Origin: Clostridiales bacterium | GTDB lineage: Bacteria > Bacillota > Clostridia > Lachnospirales > Lachnospiraceae | NCBI GenBank assembly: GCA_021199255.1 | Contig: JAJQIK010000022.1 | Location: forward strand, 1 to 61,209 | Reading direction: 5' to 3' | Length of the DNA: 61,209 bases | Shown: piece by piece, positions 54,002 to 61,209 of the stretch | How positions within the stretch are numbered: position 1 is the stretch's first letter | How the letters are laid out: each line of letters starts with the position of its first letter | The notes under the pieces: generated by a model | The model's database searches: none | The model's input: only the letters and a program-made list of their open reading frames with translations | Told to the model about the DNA's origin: nothing | Made by a program: the position numbers and the translations under genes

Positions 54002-55201
54002 CTAATAGAAGATATGTCCCCCAATCGTATATTTGGGAGTGATTCCTTCCACCGGCGTCCTGAAATAAACGCAGTTTCCTACATTGGTGGTTCCGCTCAT
54101 CACTTCGTCCGCCGCCTGATAACAGCTTTGAGTGGCCCTGCTTTCCGCCAGGGCAAGCGCCAGCCTTCCGCTGGCAACAGGCGAAAACTGCCCCGACTGA
54201 TATATAACACCCGTTACGGTATCCGGATACACAGAACTGAGCACGCGGTTTATCACCACGGAGCCTACCGCCACCTGCCCCGCGTAGGATTCTCCGCCGG
54301 CTTCACAATAAATCAAATTCGCCAGAAGATACCTGTCCCCATCTGCGAAGCTCACCTCCGAAATGTCTCTCCAACTGGACTGCGCAGCCAGCTCCGCCAT
54401 ACGGATTTCCTCCGCCAGCTTGGCCTTTAGCGCGGTGAGGTTCTCTTCCTGCTCTTTAATCTGCTGCTCGTAGGCGAGAGCCGCCGCTTCCGCCTCGGAT
54501 ATCTGGCTGTCCGTAGCGTCGATGGAATTGGCTGTCTGGCTGACAAGCCCTGACACCCGGCTCTGCTCCGCTACTACCTGTACCTTATAGTCATCCAGCT
54601 CGTCCTTGTCCTCTTCCAGCTCCGCCCTGGCCTGCTCCAACTCCGCCGCCTTTTGCTCCATGGCCGCCTGCGCGTCCTTATAGCTTTGCAGCACCTTCCT
54701 GTCATATTCGGACAACTGCTCGATATAACTGTTTTTATTCAGGAAATCAGCGAAACTGCCTGCGGAAAAAAAGAGTTCCAAATAAAGAGAGTCGCTCCTC
54801 TCATACATAAACTTAATCTGCTTTTTCATGGAATCATACTGCTCGTCCTTCAAGCGGATCGCCTCTTCCAGCTCGCCGTTGATTTGTTCGATGTTCTGAT
54901 TCAGCGTCTCTATCTCCGTTTCCTTATCCGTAATTTTCGTCTCCAGATCACTGAGATTATTGCTCACCTGAGAAAGTTCCGTATTCAAAGTTGTCAATGT
55001 GCCTTGCAGAGAATCCATCTGTTGATTCAACCCTTCCAGATTCTCCTCTGTCTCACTCAATTTATTTTCCGTATCCTTCTTTTCCTGCTCGGCCCGATTA
55101 ATCAACTGCTTTGTCTCTTCCGTCGCATATACGGAAACAGACGCTGCGCCGCACAACAGAATCAGCGCCAGACAGGCCGCCGCGTTCCGCCCTTTTCCCA
55201 T
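54002..55201 (-). CDS. Secreted cell-wall hydrolase with coiled coil and SleB domain
   Basis: A protein of 399 residues. A signal peptide (about 1-26, ending VYATEE) is followed by a long coiled coil (about 27-265; many Glu/Lys/Gln heptads) of PcsB/EnvC type and a C-terminal SleB/CwlJ-type hydrolase domain (about 285-399) with the acidic motif NLIYCEAGGESYAGQ and NRVLSSVYPDTVTGVIYQ. SleB enzymes are lytic transglycosylases that open spore cortex, while PcsB-like coiled coils link hydrolases to FtsEX. The combination suggests regulated wall or cortex cleavage. GGAGGAGG lies before the ATG. Last gene of the likely operon. Confidence 0.88.
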   Translation of the reverse strand: MGKGRNAAACLALILLCGAASVSVYATEETKQLINRAEQEKKDTENKLSETEENLEGLNQQMDSLQGTLTTLNTELSQVSNNLSDLETKITDKETEIETLNQNIEQINGELEEAIRLKDEQYDSMKKQIKFMYERSDSLYLELFFSAGSFADFLNKNSYIEQLSEYDRKVLQSYKDAQAAMEQKAAELEQARAELEEDKDELDDYKVQVVAEQSRVSGLVSQTANSIDATDSQISEAEAAALAYEQQIKEQEENLTALKAKLAEEIRMAELAAQSSWRDISEVSFADGDRYLLANLIYCEAGGESYAGQVAVGSVVINRVLSSVYPDTVTGVIYQSGQFSPVASGRLALALAESRATQSCYQAADEVMSGTTNVGNCVYFRTPVEGITPKYTIGGHIFY

Positions 55202-55216
55202 AAACCTCCTCCGTAT

Positions 55217-55648
55217 TTATCCCTGTTCGATCAGATTGACTCTTCTCTGGTGTCTCTCTTCTCCCGAAAATTCCGTACCGAGGAAGGCGTCTACAATGCC
55301 AAGCGCCAGATTCTCCCCTACAATACCCGCGCCCATGGCAAGTACGTTGGCGTCGTTATGCAGTCTTGTCAGTTTGGCAGACACCGTATCCGCGCAAAGC
55401 GCGCAGCGAATCCCTTTCACCTTATTCGCCGTGATGGAAATCCCGATTCCTGTGGTACAGATCACGATTCCCTTCTCGCACTCGCCCCGAGCCACCGCTT
55501 CCGCTACCGCGCGCCCATATACCGGATAATCACAGGAGCTCCTGTCAGGACAGCCAAAATCCTTACACGCAATCCCCTGTTCCTTCAGATGCTCGATTAC
55601 CTTCTTCCTCAAATCAAACCCGCCATGGTCGCTTCCTATTGCTATCAT
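55217..55648 (-). CDS. rpiB: Ribose 5-phosphate isomerase B
   Basis: A protein of 143 residues of the RpiB/LacAB family, interconverting ribose 5-phosphate and ribulose 5-phosphate. GSDHGGFDLRK (5-15), catalytic Cys64 in ICTTGIGIS and the phosphate-binding His/Arg region near the end are present. The ATG at 55648 has GGAGG 8 bases upstream. It lies between sua5 and the hydrolase gene and supplies the substrate for prs. Confidence 0.95.
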   Translation of the reverse strand: MIAIGSDHGGFDLRKKVIEHLKEQGIACKDFGCPDRSSCDYPVYGRAVAEAVARGECEKGIVICTTGIGISITANKVKGIRCALCADTVSAKLTRLHNDANVLAMGAGIVGENLALGIVDAFLGTEFSGEERHQRRVNLIEQG

Positions 55649-55675
55649 ACCTGTTCCCTCCTGTTTTTTCATATT

Positions 55676-56740
55676 TTATATCTGGCCTTCGCCAGCTTCA
55701 ACCACCTTATGCCCCGCCGCTTTCAACAGTCTGTTCATAATCGCCTGGCCGATTCCCGATGCATCGAAGGCTTCCGAATAAATAATTTCCACCGACTCGT
55801 CGTCAAATTCCCGTAAAATGCGGTACAGTTCTCTGGCAATGGTGCACTCATCTTCTCTGACGCCCGCGCTCTTGCACACATCTGCGTGATATCGGCCTAT
55901 GGTTTCATCTGTTCCTATCACGCCTGTTTTCTTTCCCATACCGCGCTGCCTGTCCGCCTGACTATTAATATACGCTACCACCTCGTCCTCTGTACCGGTG
56001 ATAATGGATAAATCGCCCTTAGGCGCGTAATGCCTGTATTTCATGCCGGGAGCCTTAGGAGCCTGTCCCGAATCAGCGCGCATCAGCGTGCGATCCTCTT
56101 CCACCCTGGGCAGAATGTCTTCCAGCATCTCTTTGGTAATATAGCCCGGACGCAGGATCATGGGTTCCGCTGCGGTCAGATCCACAATCGTAGACTCCAA
56201 CCCAATCTCCACATCTCCGCCGTCAATAATCATCTCAATCCTGCCGCCCAGATCCTCCGCCACATATTTGGCCACGGTAGGACTGGGTCTGCCGGAGCGG
56301 TTGGCGCTGGGCGCCGCCACATAACCGCCCGCCGCCCGGATAAATTCTCTCGCCACCTTATGAACCGGCATACGCACTGCCACGGTATCTAAGCCCCCTG
56401 TCGTCTCATAAGGCACCGTCTCCGATTTGTTCAGAATCATTGTCAATGGTCCCGGCCAAAACGCCTCCGCCAGTCGTACGGCAGCCTCCGGAATCTCTTT
56501 TACAATAGGCTCCAGTGTCTCCCTGTCCGCAATATGTACAATCAGCGGATTATCGGACGGCCTTCCCTTGGCCGCGTATATCTTTCTGGAAGCGTCCGGA
56601 TTCAGCGCGTCTCCTCCCAGCCCATACACTGTCTCTGTCGGAAAGGCTACCAGCCCGCCCGCCCGGATAACAGCTCCCGCTTCCTGGAGCAATTCCCTGT
56701 CAATATGCTGTTCGTCCATCCGGATTACTTTCGTATCCAC
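55676..56740 (-). CDS. Threonylcarbamoyl-AMP synthase, Sua5 type
   Basis: A protein of 354 residues. The N-terminal YrdC domain (about 1-205; FPTETVYGLGGDALN, KGRPSDNPLIVHI, ANRSGRPSPT) makes threonylcarbamoyl-AMP for the t6A modification of tRNAs reading ANN codons; a C-terminal Sua5 domain (about 235-354) follows. The start is GTG 56740 with AAGGAAG upstream; nearby ATGs are out of frame. In the same operon as the amidase and rpiB. Confidence 0.95.
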   Translation of the reverse strand: MDTKVIRMDEQHIDRELLQEAGAVIRAGGLVAFPTETVYGLGGDALNPDASRKIYAAKGRPSDNPLIVHIADRETLEPIVKEIPEAAVRLAEAFWPGPLTMILNKSETVPYETTGGLDTVAVRMPVHKVAREFIRAAGGYVAAPSANRSGRPSPTVAKYVAEDLGGRIEMIIDGGDVEIGLESTIVDLTAAEPMILRPGYITKEMLEDILPRVEEDRTLMRADSGQAPKAPGMKYRHYAPKGDLSIITGTEDEVVAYINSQADRQRGMGKKTGVIGTDETIGRYHADVCKSAGVREDECTIARELYRILREFDDESVEIIYSEAFDASGIGQAIMNRLLKAAGHKVVEAGEGQI

Positions 56741-56783
56741 ATCTGCATACTTCCTTCCCGCCTGTCAGGCCAGCCAAAGGCCG

Positions 56784-57503
56784 CTAAGACCGGCTGTTCA
56801 GATATTGCAGCACAGCCAGATGAATCGCCCAGGCGACTTTTTCCTGATAAAGTTCTGAGGAAAGCTTCTGCGCTTCCTCGTAATTAGACAAAAATCCGCA
56901 CTCTACAATCACAATCGGCGATGAAGTCTTCTTCAAAAGATAGTAACTGTCATTAGCTTTCGCCTGCCTCGTGTTATCCCGATCCAGCTCCAGCGTCATA
57001 ACCTGCTGTATCCGTTCCGCCAGCTCCTTGCTCTGCTCGCTGCCCGCGTAATAAAATGCCTGCGCGCCATGCACATATTCCTCATGATAACTGTTTTGGT
57101 GGATACTCACCGTGAGCGCCGGCTCTTCCTCTTCTATAATCGCCACCCGGTTCTTCATATCCTGCACTTTTTTGTTGGAGGCATTCTCATCATACAGTCC
57201 CTCGTCCGACTCCCTGGTCAAAATCACTTCTACATCCTCCATTGTCAGAAATTGCTGCAGCTTCCTGGCAATCTGTAGATTAATATCCTTTTCCAGACTT
57301 CCGTCCACGCCGACCTTGCCCGGATCTGCACCCCCATGGCCGGCGTCGATCACAACGCAGAGACCGTCTGTTCCCACCTCAATCTGCTGCGAAGCGGCCA
57401 GCCTTGCTCCTCCGCGGATCATAAAGGATACGGAGACCAGCATAAGCGCCAGTAATATCGTTCTGATCAGTCTTTCAGCTTTTTCAGGCCTTTTTTCCTT
57501 CAT
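56784..57503 (-). CDS. N-acetylmuramoyl-L-alanine amidase, membrane-anchored
   Basis: A protein of 239 residues. A basic N-terminus is followed by one membrane helix (about 13-30) and an Amidase_3 domain with zinc ligands His56 (VIDAGHGG), Glu71 (SLEKDINL), His135 (VSIHQNS) and the catalytic Glu in IVIVECGFLSN. It cleaves the bond between muramic acid and the stem peptide. CwlD, which makes muramic lactam in spore cortex, has this architecture, so a CwlD-like role is possible. The ATG at 57503 is chosen with a weak GGGA site; the longer frame to 57569 has no better site. Confidence 0.9.
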   Translation of the reverse strand: MKEKRPEKAERLIRTILLALMLVSVSFMIRGGARLAASQQIEVGTDGLCVVIDAGHGGADPGKVGVDGSLEKDINLQIARKLQQFLTMEDVEVILTRESDEGLYDENASNKKVQDMKNRVAIIEEEEPALTVSIHQNSYHEEYVHGAQAFYYAGSEQSKELAERIQQVMTLELDRDNTRQAKANDSYYLLKKTSSPIVIVECGFLSNYEEAQKLSSELYQEKVAWAIHLAVLQYLNSRS

Positions 57504-57598
57504 ATTGCGTCCCAATTCCAATGCCCTTATTAATGCATATGAAAGAACGCCTGAAAAAATGCGGCGCATATCAGGCGCGGTTAAGCCTCAACGTCCGA

Positions 57599-59290
57599 TT
57601 ACTGCTTCATATATTCCTCAATCACATCCCAGACAGAAGCGGTTTCAAAGCCCAGCTTCCATTCCGCCACTCCTGCGATCTCATATTTCTCCATAATATT
57701 CAGCTTGACCCTGATGGATTCCTCATCTTCCAGCCAGATCTGATAGTAACTGTCCCCCGACTGGTATTCTCCATAATTCTGACAGGTGGTCTCGTCCCAT
57801 CTGGTGGTAATCCCATGATCTTCCAGATACTGCTGCGCCATCTCCATTCCCACAGCCTGACTGTCCACCGTGGTTCCCGTGGTCTCCCATATTCTGGTAT
57901 AAAAAGGAATGGCGTTAATGACCTTTTCGGCGGGCACCTGGGCAACCGTATTGGCAATGCCCTGTTCCACAAAATCAATGGAGGCCACCGAGCCGGCTTC
58001 CTCGCTGCCCTTATAGTGCTCATCATAGCCCATGATCACCACATAATCCGCTACAATCCCCTGTTCCTCCCGGTCATAATAATCCGTGTGGGCCATGGGC
58101 ACATAATTGTCCACCGACAATACGATACCATACTCCCTACAGGGAATAGACAGTTCCCGGATAAACTCGATAAAGGGTTCCCCCGCGTCCAGTCCGATAT
58201 TCTCAAAATCGATATTAATCCCATCCAGATCATACTGCAGCGCGGCCTCAATCAGCCCGTCGATCAAGTGGGTTCTTACGCTTGTGCCGGCCAGCACTTC
58301 ATACATACTGACGTCCTGGCTCTCCACATTTCCTACTAACGCCCATACCTCCAGACCCATAGCGTGCGCCTTGTCCACATAATCCTGAGAGGCAAAGCTT
58401 GTAAAATTCCCCTCATTATCGCTGAGCGTAAACCAGGTAGGGGAAATCACATTGACGCTCTTGGTATTCTCCATCAAGGCTTCCAGCGTATCATTGCCTG
58501 CCACACCCGAAACCCCATGCCATGCCATATTGATCTTATAATCACGGGTATTGGATTCATAAACCGGTTCCTCGTAATCAGTCACAGGAACAGGCTGCTG
58601 TGTCGTCAATTCCCCCAGCCTTTTATTTTCCACATATCCGATATAAGCGTCCTGCGTCTTCACCTTGGACCAGGTCTCCATCTGCTCCAGCACGATTACC
58701 TGATCTCCCTGAGATACGTTTGTCAGAATATCGCTCTTGATTCCGCCCTGATACCGCACCTGCGTATCTCTGGAAACCGTCGCTGTCTGCCGTTCCTCCC
58801 ATTCCGTGTAGACCTGCATATGGTTTGGCTCCGTATATAAATCATAGGAAAAATTAGTATATTCCCTGACAAAATCCGCAGCGATATAAAGCGTCTCCCC
58901 CTCATATCTTGCGATCACATAGTCTCTGCCGCTTTCCTCCCCGCCAACGGACACCGACGTGGAGCCGATCAGCGTGCTGATTACAGTATCCGGCAGCGTA
59001 TACAGCAGAAGTCCTTCTTTTTTATCTTCATAGAACCGATCGTTAAAATATTTATGCACAGTGGCAAGATCAAAATAACATACGCCATCCCACACCTTCG
59101 CATATTCTTCAATCTGCTCGTCCTGTAGAATCACAGCCACGTCCTCCTCGGCTGTAATACCAAAGTACTCTGTCAGATCCGCGTATTCTTTAGAATAAGA
59201 GTATTTCTCCAACAGCCTGGCGCCAACGCCTATGCCCGCCACCACAATAATAAGGACGATCGCGACGATCACCGGAATCACTTTTTTCAT
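57599..59290 (-). CDS. GH18-family glycosidase with SH3 domain, membrane-anchored
   Basis: A protein of 563 residues. An uncleaved-looking N-terminal helix (about 4-25) is followed by a propeptide-like region, an SH3b-type domain (about 168-228) and a glycosyl hydrolase 18 domain (about 250-560) with catalytic DGINIDFE (356-363; Glu363) and VVIMGYDEHYKG. Bacterial members (SleL/YaaH-like) act on peptidoglycan in spore cortex or cell wall. GGAG is 8 bases before the ATG. First gene of the wall operon. Confidence 0.9.
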   Translation of the reverse strand: MKKVIPVIVAIVLIIVVAGIGVGARLLEKYSYSKEYADLTEYFGITAEEDVAVILQDEQIEEYAKVWDGVCYFDLATVHKYFNDRFYEDKKEGLLLYTLPDTVISTLIGSTSVSVGGEESGRDYVIARYEGETLYIAADFVREYTNFSYDLYTEPNHMQVYTEWEERQTATVSRDTQVRYQGGIKSDILTNVSQGDQVIVLEQMETWSKVKTQDAYIGYVENKRLGELTTQQPVPVTDYEEPVYESNTRDYKINMAWHGVSGVAGNDTLEALMENTKSVNVISPTWFTLSDNEGNFTSFASQDYVDKAHAMGLEVWALVGNVESQDVSMYEVLAGTSVRTHLIDGLIEAALQYDLDGINIDFENIGLDAGEPFIEFIRELSIPCREYGIVLSVDNYVPMAHTDYYDREEQGIVADYVVIMGYDEHYKGSEEAGSVASIDFVEQGIANTVAQVPAEKVINAIPFYTRIWETTGTTVDSQAVGMEMAQQYLEDHGITTRWDETTCQNYGEYQSGDSYYQIWLEDEESIRVKLNIMEKYEIAGVAEWKLGFETASVWDVIEEYMKQ

Positions 59291-59317
59291 CTGTCCAGCT
59301 CCTTTCTGACCGTCCTA

Positions 59318-59346
59318 ATTATAGCAAACTATTTCTTCTCAGTCAT
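59318..59346 (-). promoter_or_regulatory. Extended -10 promoter of the GH18 operon
   Basis: Minus-strand ATGACT (59346-59341), 17-bp spacer, TGCTATAAT with the -10 at 59323-59318. The extended -10 compensates for the imperfect -35. The start would be near 59311. Confidence 0.7.
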
Positions 59347-59958
59347 TATTATTTTGACATTTTTCTTACTGATCTGCAAATTTTATCACTGCTTCGGCCA
59401 CATTCCATATTTGCCACAGTGCCAATGAAAGCGGGAGCTTCCTTATCTCATGTGATATCGTCCTGTAAACAAAAAGGACGCCGCCCTTATACAGTTTAAC
59501 CGACCCATATTATTTTAATCTTTTCTCCGCCAAAAGGAGCATTGTGATATACCAACGGCATAAGATATATTATGGGCTGAAATAGTTCTAAAGACATCTC
59601 CGACATGCAAAAATAAATAAAAAACAACTGTATAACCAACTCATTCCCTGTGAATTATAATTGTGAAATAAGATATAGAAGGAACTATGATATGGCTCAC
59701 GATCAGGCACACTGCCTATAAGACTTTCTCCGTCCCTGAAGCTGCGGAGAAATAGATGTTATTTATAAAATTGTGCATATGCCTCCTTTCTATGCAGACT
59801 ACCAGAAGACATCTTGTAGGTGCATTATATCCATAATATGACAAAAAAGCAAGAAAATTCTTAAAATATTAAAATTTTTTGAACACTTTCCACACACTAT
59901 TGACTTAAATTGACGTAAAGTATAAGATACTTTTATCTAAAAAGGATGTGATTATCAT
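59347..59958. other. 612-base intergenic region upstream of mecA
   Basis: No gene over 25 codons was found. The region has a small hairpin (CGTCCT...AGGACG, 59459-59480) and two overlapping very short frames on opposite strands: 20 codons on the minus strand (59716-59778, GGAGG only 3 bases before the ATG; a TTGCTT/TATAAT pair upstream) and 22 codons on the plus strand (59687-59755). A small RNA or regulatory leader is possible, but nothing is recognisable. Confidence 0.4.
59900..59926 (+). promoter_or_regulatory. Possible promoter of mecA
   Basis: TTGACT (59900-59905), 15-bp spacer, TATAAG (59921-59926), followed by an inverted repeat AGTAT-AAG-ATACT (59919-59931). The spacer is short, so confidence is low. 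Confidence 0.4.
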
Positions 59959-60729
59959 ATGAGAATAGAAAAGGTAAATGAACACCAGATCCGCTGCACG
60001 CTCACAAGGGAGGATCTGGCAAATAGAGAATTAAAAATCAGCGAACTGGCTTACGGTACGGAGAAAGCCAAAAGCCTGTTTCGCGACATGATGCAGCAGG
60101 CCGCTTTCGAATGTGGCTTCGAGGCGGAGGATATTCCCCTGATGATCGAAGCGATTCCCTTAAATTCCGAATGTATCGTACTGATTGTCACCAAGGTGGA
60201 GGATCCGGAGGAACTGGATACCCGTTTCTCCAAATTCGCGCCCTCCGTCCATGACGAAGAATTGTACGAGGAGGAACACGAGGAACTGATGGAATCCTTT
60301 GCCGACGGCGCCGACGAGGTATTGAACCTGCTGCGCCGCATGAACAATGAGGGAGGGGCGGAGCCTGCCGATGCAGGCACGGAAGCCCCCAAGCCCTCCA
60401 GGGCTCTGCCCGGCAGCGAGGCTCCCGCAGCCTCCGTTGCCAACCAGATCTTTGCTTTTCCTTCCATGCATGAAGCGACAAGGCTGGCGCATATTGCCGC
60501 TCCCGCTTACGAGGGCGCCAATTCTCTGTATAAAGATGAAGCCTCCGGCCGTTATCTGCTATTATTGAGCTCCGCCGGCTTAAGCGCGGGAGCTTTTAAC
60601 AGGATCTGCAATTTAGTCTCGGAATACGGCCAGCCTGAGAAATCAGTGCTTGCCACCAAAGCCTACCTGGAGGAACACTTTGAACCGCTCATCAAAGACA
60701 ATGCGCTGGAAATATTATCCAGTCTTTAA
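59959..60729 (+). CDS. mecA: Adaptor protein MecA
   Basis: A protein of 256 residues. The N-terminal target-binding domain (about 1-80; MRIEKVNEHQIRCTL) and the C-terminal ClpC-binding domain (about 160-256; the segment LYKDEASGRYLLLL) are separated by a Pro/Ala/Glu-rich linker. MecA delivers substrates to ClpCP. The linker is longer and more Ala-rich than in Bacillus. It is monocistronic with its own terminator. Confidence 0.93.
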   Translation: MRIEKVNEHQIRCTLTREDLANRELKISELAYGTEKAKSLFRDMMQQAAFECGFEAEDIPLMIEAIPLNSECIVLIVTKVEDPEELDTRFSKFAPSVHDEELYEEEHEELMESFADGADEVLNLLRRMNNEGGAEPADAGTEAPKPSRALPGSEAPAASVANQIFAFPSMHEATRLAHIAAPAYEGANSLYKDEASGRYLLLLSSAGLSAGAFNRICNLVSEYGQPEKSVLATKAYLEEHFEPLIKDNALEILSSL

Positions 60730-60748
60730 CAGTCCTTATCAGGCGAAA

Positions 60749-60786
60749 ACGTCCCGGTTCCTTCCGAATCCGGGACGTCTTTATTT
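60749..60786 (+). terminator. Terminator of mecA
   Basis: A perfect 9-bp GC-rich stem (60749-60757 with 60770-60778) followed by CTTTATTT, 20 bases past the mecA stop codon. Confidence 0.8.
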
Positions 60787-60813
60787 CTGATTACATTCTG
60801 CTGCGAAGGCTCC

Positions 60814-61014
60814 TTACGCGCCTGTGACAGCGTCGATCCTGGCCATCAGGTCTTCCACTGCGATGCCGTGTACCATGGCGGCCTCTTCCAATGTCTCTCC
60901 CTGTGCGGAAGGGCAACCGAGGCAATGCATACCGATTTCCATCAGAACCGGCGCAATATCCATATTAATTCTTAAAGCTTCGCCTATTGTTGTATCTTTA
61001 CTGATCTGTGCCAT
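60814..61014 (-). CDS. DUF1858-domain protein
   Basis: A protein of 66 residues matching the short DUF1858 (ScdA N-terminal-like) domain: [30 protein letters not shown] with Cys31 and Cys34, then [10 protein letters not shown]. The Cys-x-x-Cys pair suggests metal or redox binding, perhaps linked to iron-sulfur repair; the true function is unknown. The ATG at 61014 has GGAGG 8 bases upstream; the longer frame is not supported. It converges on mecA. Confidence 0.88.
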   Translation of the reverse strand: MAQISKDTTIGEALRINMDIAPVLMEIGMHCLGCPSAQGETLEEAAMVHGIAVEDLMARIDAVTGA

Positions 61015-61209
61015 GTTTAATACCTCCATATCGTTAATAAAATTTACATTAAGATTAGGATGCCGACTCCTCCTCAAAAAATGCATCCGATCTTTTTGTA
61101 CAAGCAAGATTATAAAATAATCCCGTATCCCCGTCAAGTAACGTACCGCAAATCGATGAAGTAAAGGAATTGTCAGTTGAAATGAATAAGACTAATCCTA
61201 TGAAGTATA

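Overview
The window looks like chromosome from a spore-forming anaerobic Firmicute of the class Clostridia, most probably Lachnospiraceae. The reasons are the gene content (SpoVT, SpoVG, a SleB-type cortex hydrolase, paired GlgC/GlgD, a MurF with a membrane-embedded N-terminus, QueT, a BlaI/BlaR1-like pair) and the strong purine-rich ribosome binding sites. I see no rRNA, tRNA, CRISPR array, insertion sequence or prophage. Family names come from reading the proteins and from general knowledge; no database search was run.

Layout. 0.4-6.1 kb: a 1.7-kiloresidue secreted modular protein on the minus strand behind a small XRE regulator, flanked by two copies of a 74-bp hairpin repeat (R1). 6.1-17.6 kb: DegV, an Eis-like acetyltransferase, nicotinate phosphoribosyltransferase, then a peptide ABC transporter operon (binding protein, two ATPases, two permeases, M20 amidohydrolase), with a small C39-like cysteine peptidase divergently transcribed from its promoter region. 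17.6-21.9 kb: SpoVT and a short peptidoglycan-precursor operon (alpha/beta hydrolase, MurF, Ddl). 21.9-27 kb: a more AT-rich accessory stretch with cysteine desulfurase, two copies of a second repeat (R2: hairpin plus LexA-type SOS box), an unlisted 33-residue gene, and a BlaI / M56 metallopeptidase sensor / secreted SH3 cassette.

27-41 kb: housekeeping genes: mfd, pth, spoVG, glgC-glgD, murC, a DnaD-type and a DnaC-type replication gene behind a cluster of DnaA-box-like sequences, a PRPP synthetase, a lone serine recombinase, and queT under a probable preQ1 riboswitch. 41-46 kb: a HAD phosphatase, an 846-residue exported protein with a degenerate C39-like tail, a methyltransferase and an uncharacterised protein. 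46-53.3 kb: the complete F1Fo ATP synthase operon (atpZ-I-B-E-F-H-A-G-D-C), whose c subunit carries the residues of a sodium-binding site. 53.5-61.2 kb: a DUF402 protein, a cell-wall/spore operon (GH18, amidase, Sua5, RpiB, coiled-coil SleB-type hydrolase), mecA and a DUF1858 protein.

Many genes belong to envelope building and remodelling: MurC, MurF, Ddl, the amidase, GH18 and SleB-type hydrolases. They sit beside sporulation regulators and peptide uptake or processing genes. The least explained parts are the 21.9-27 kb accessory stretch (SOS-box repeats, 33-residue gene, BlaR1-like sensor without a penicillin-binding domain), the R1-flanked surface protein, and the 846-residue exported protein.
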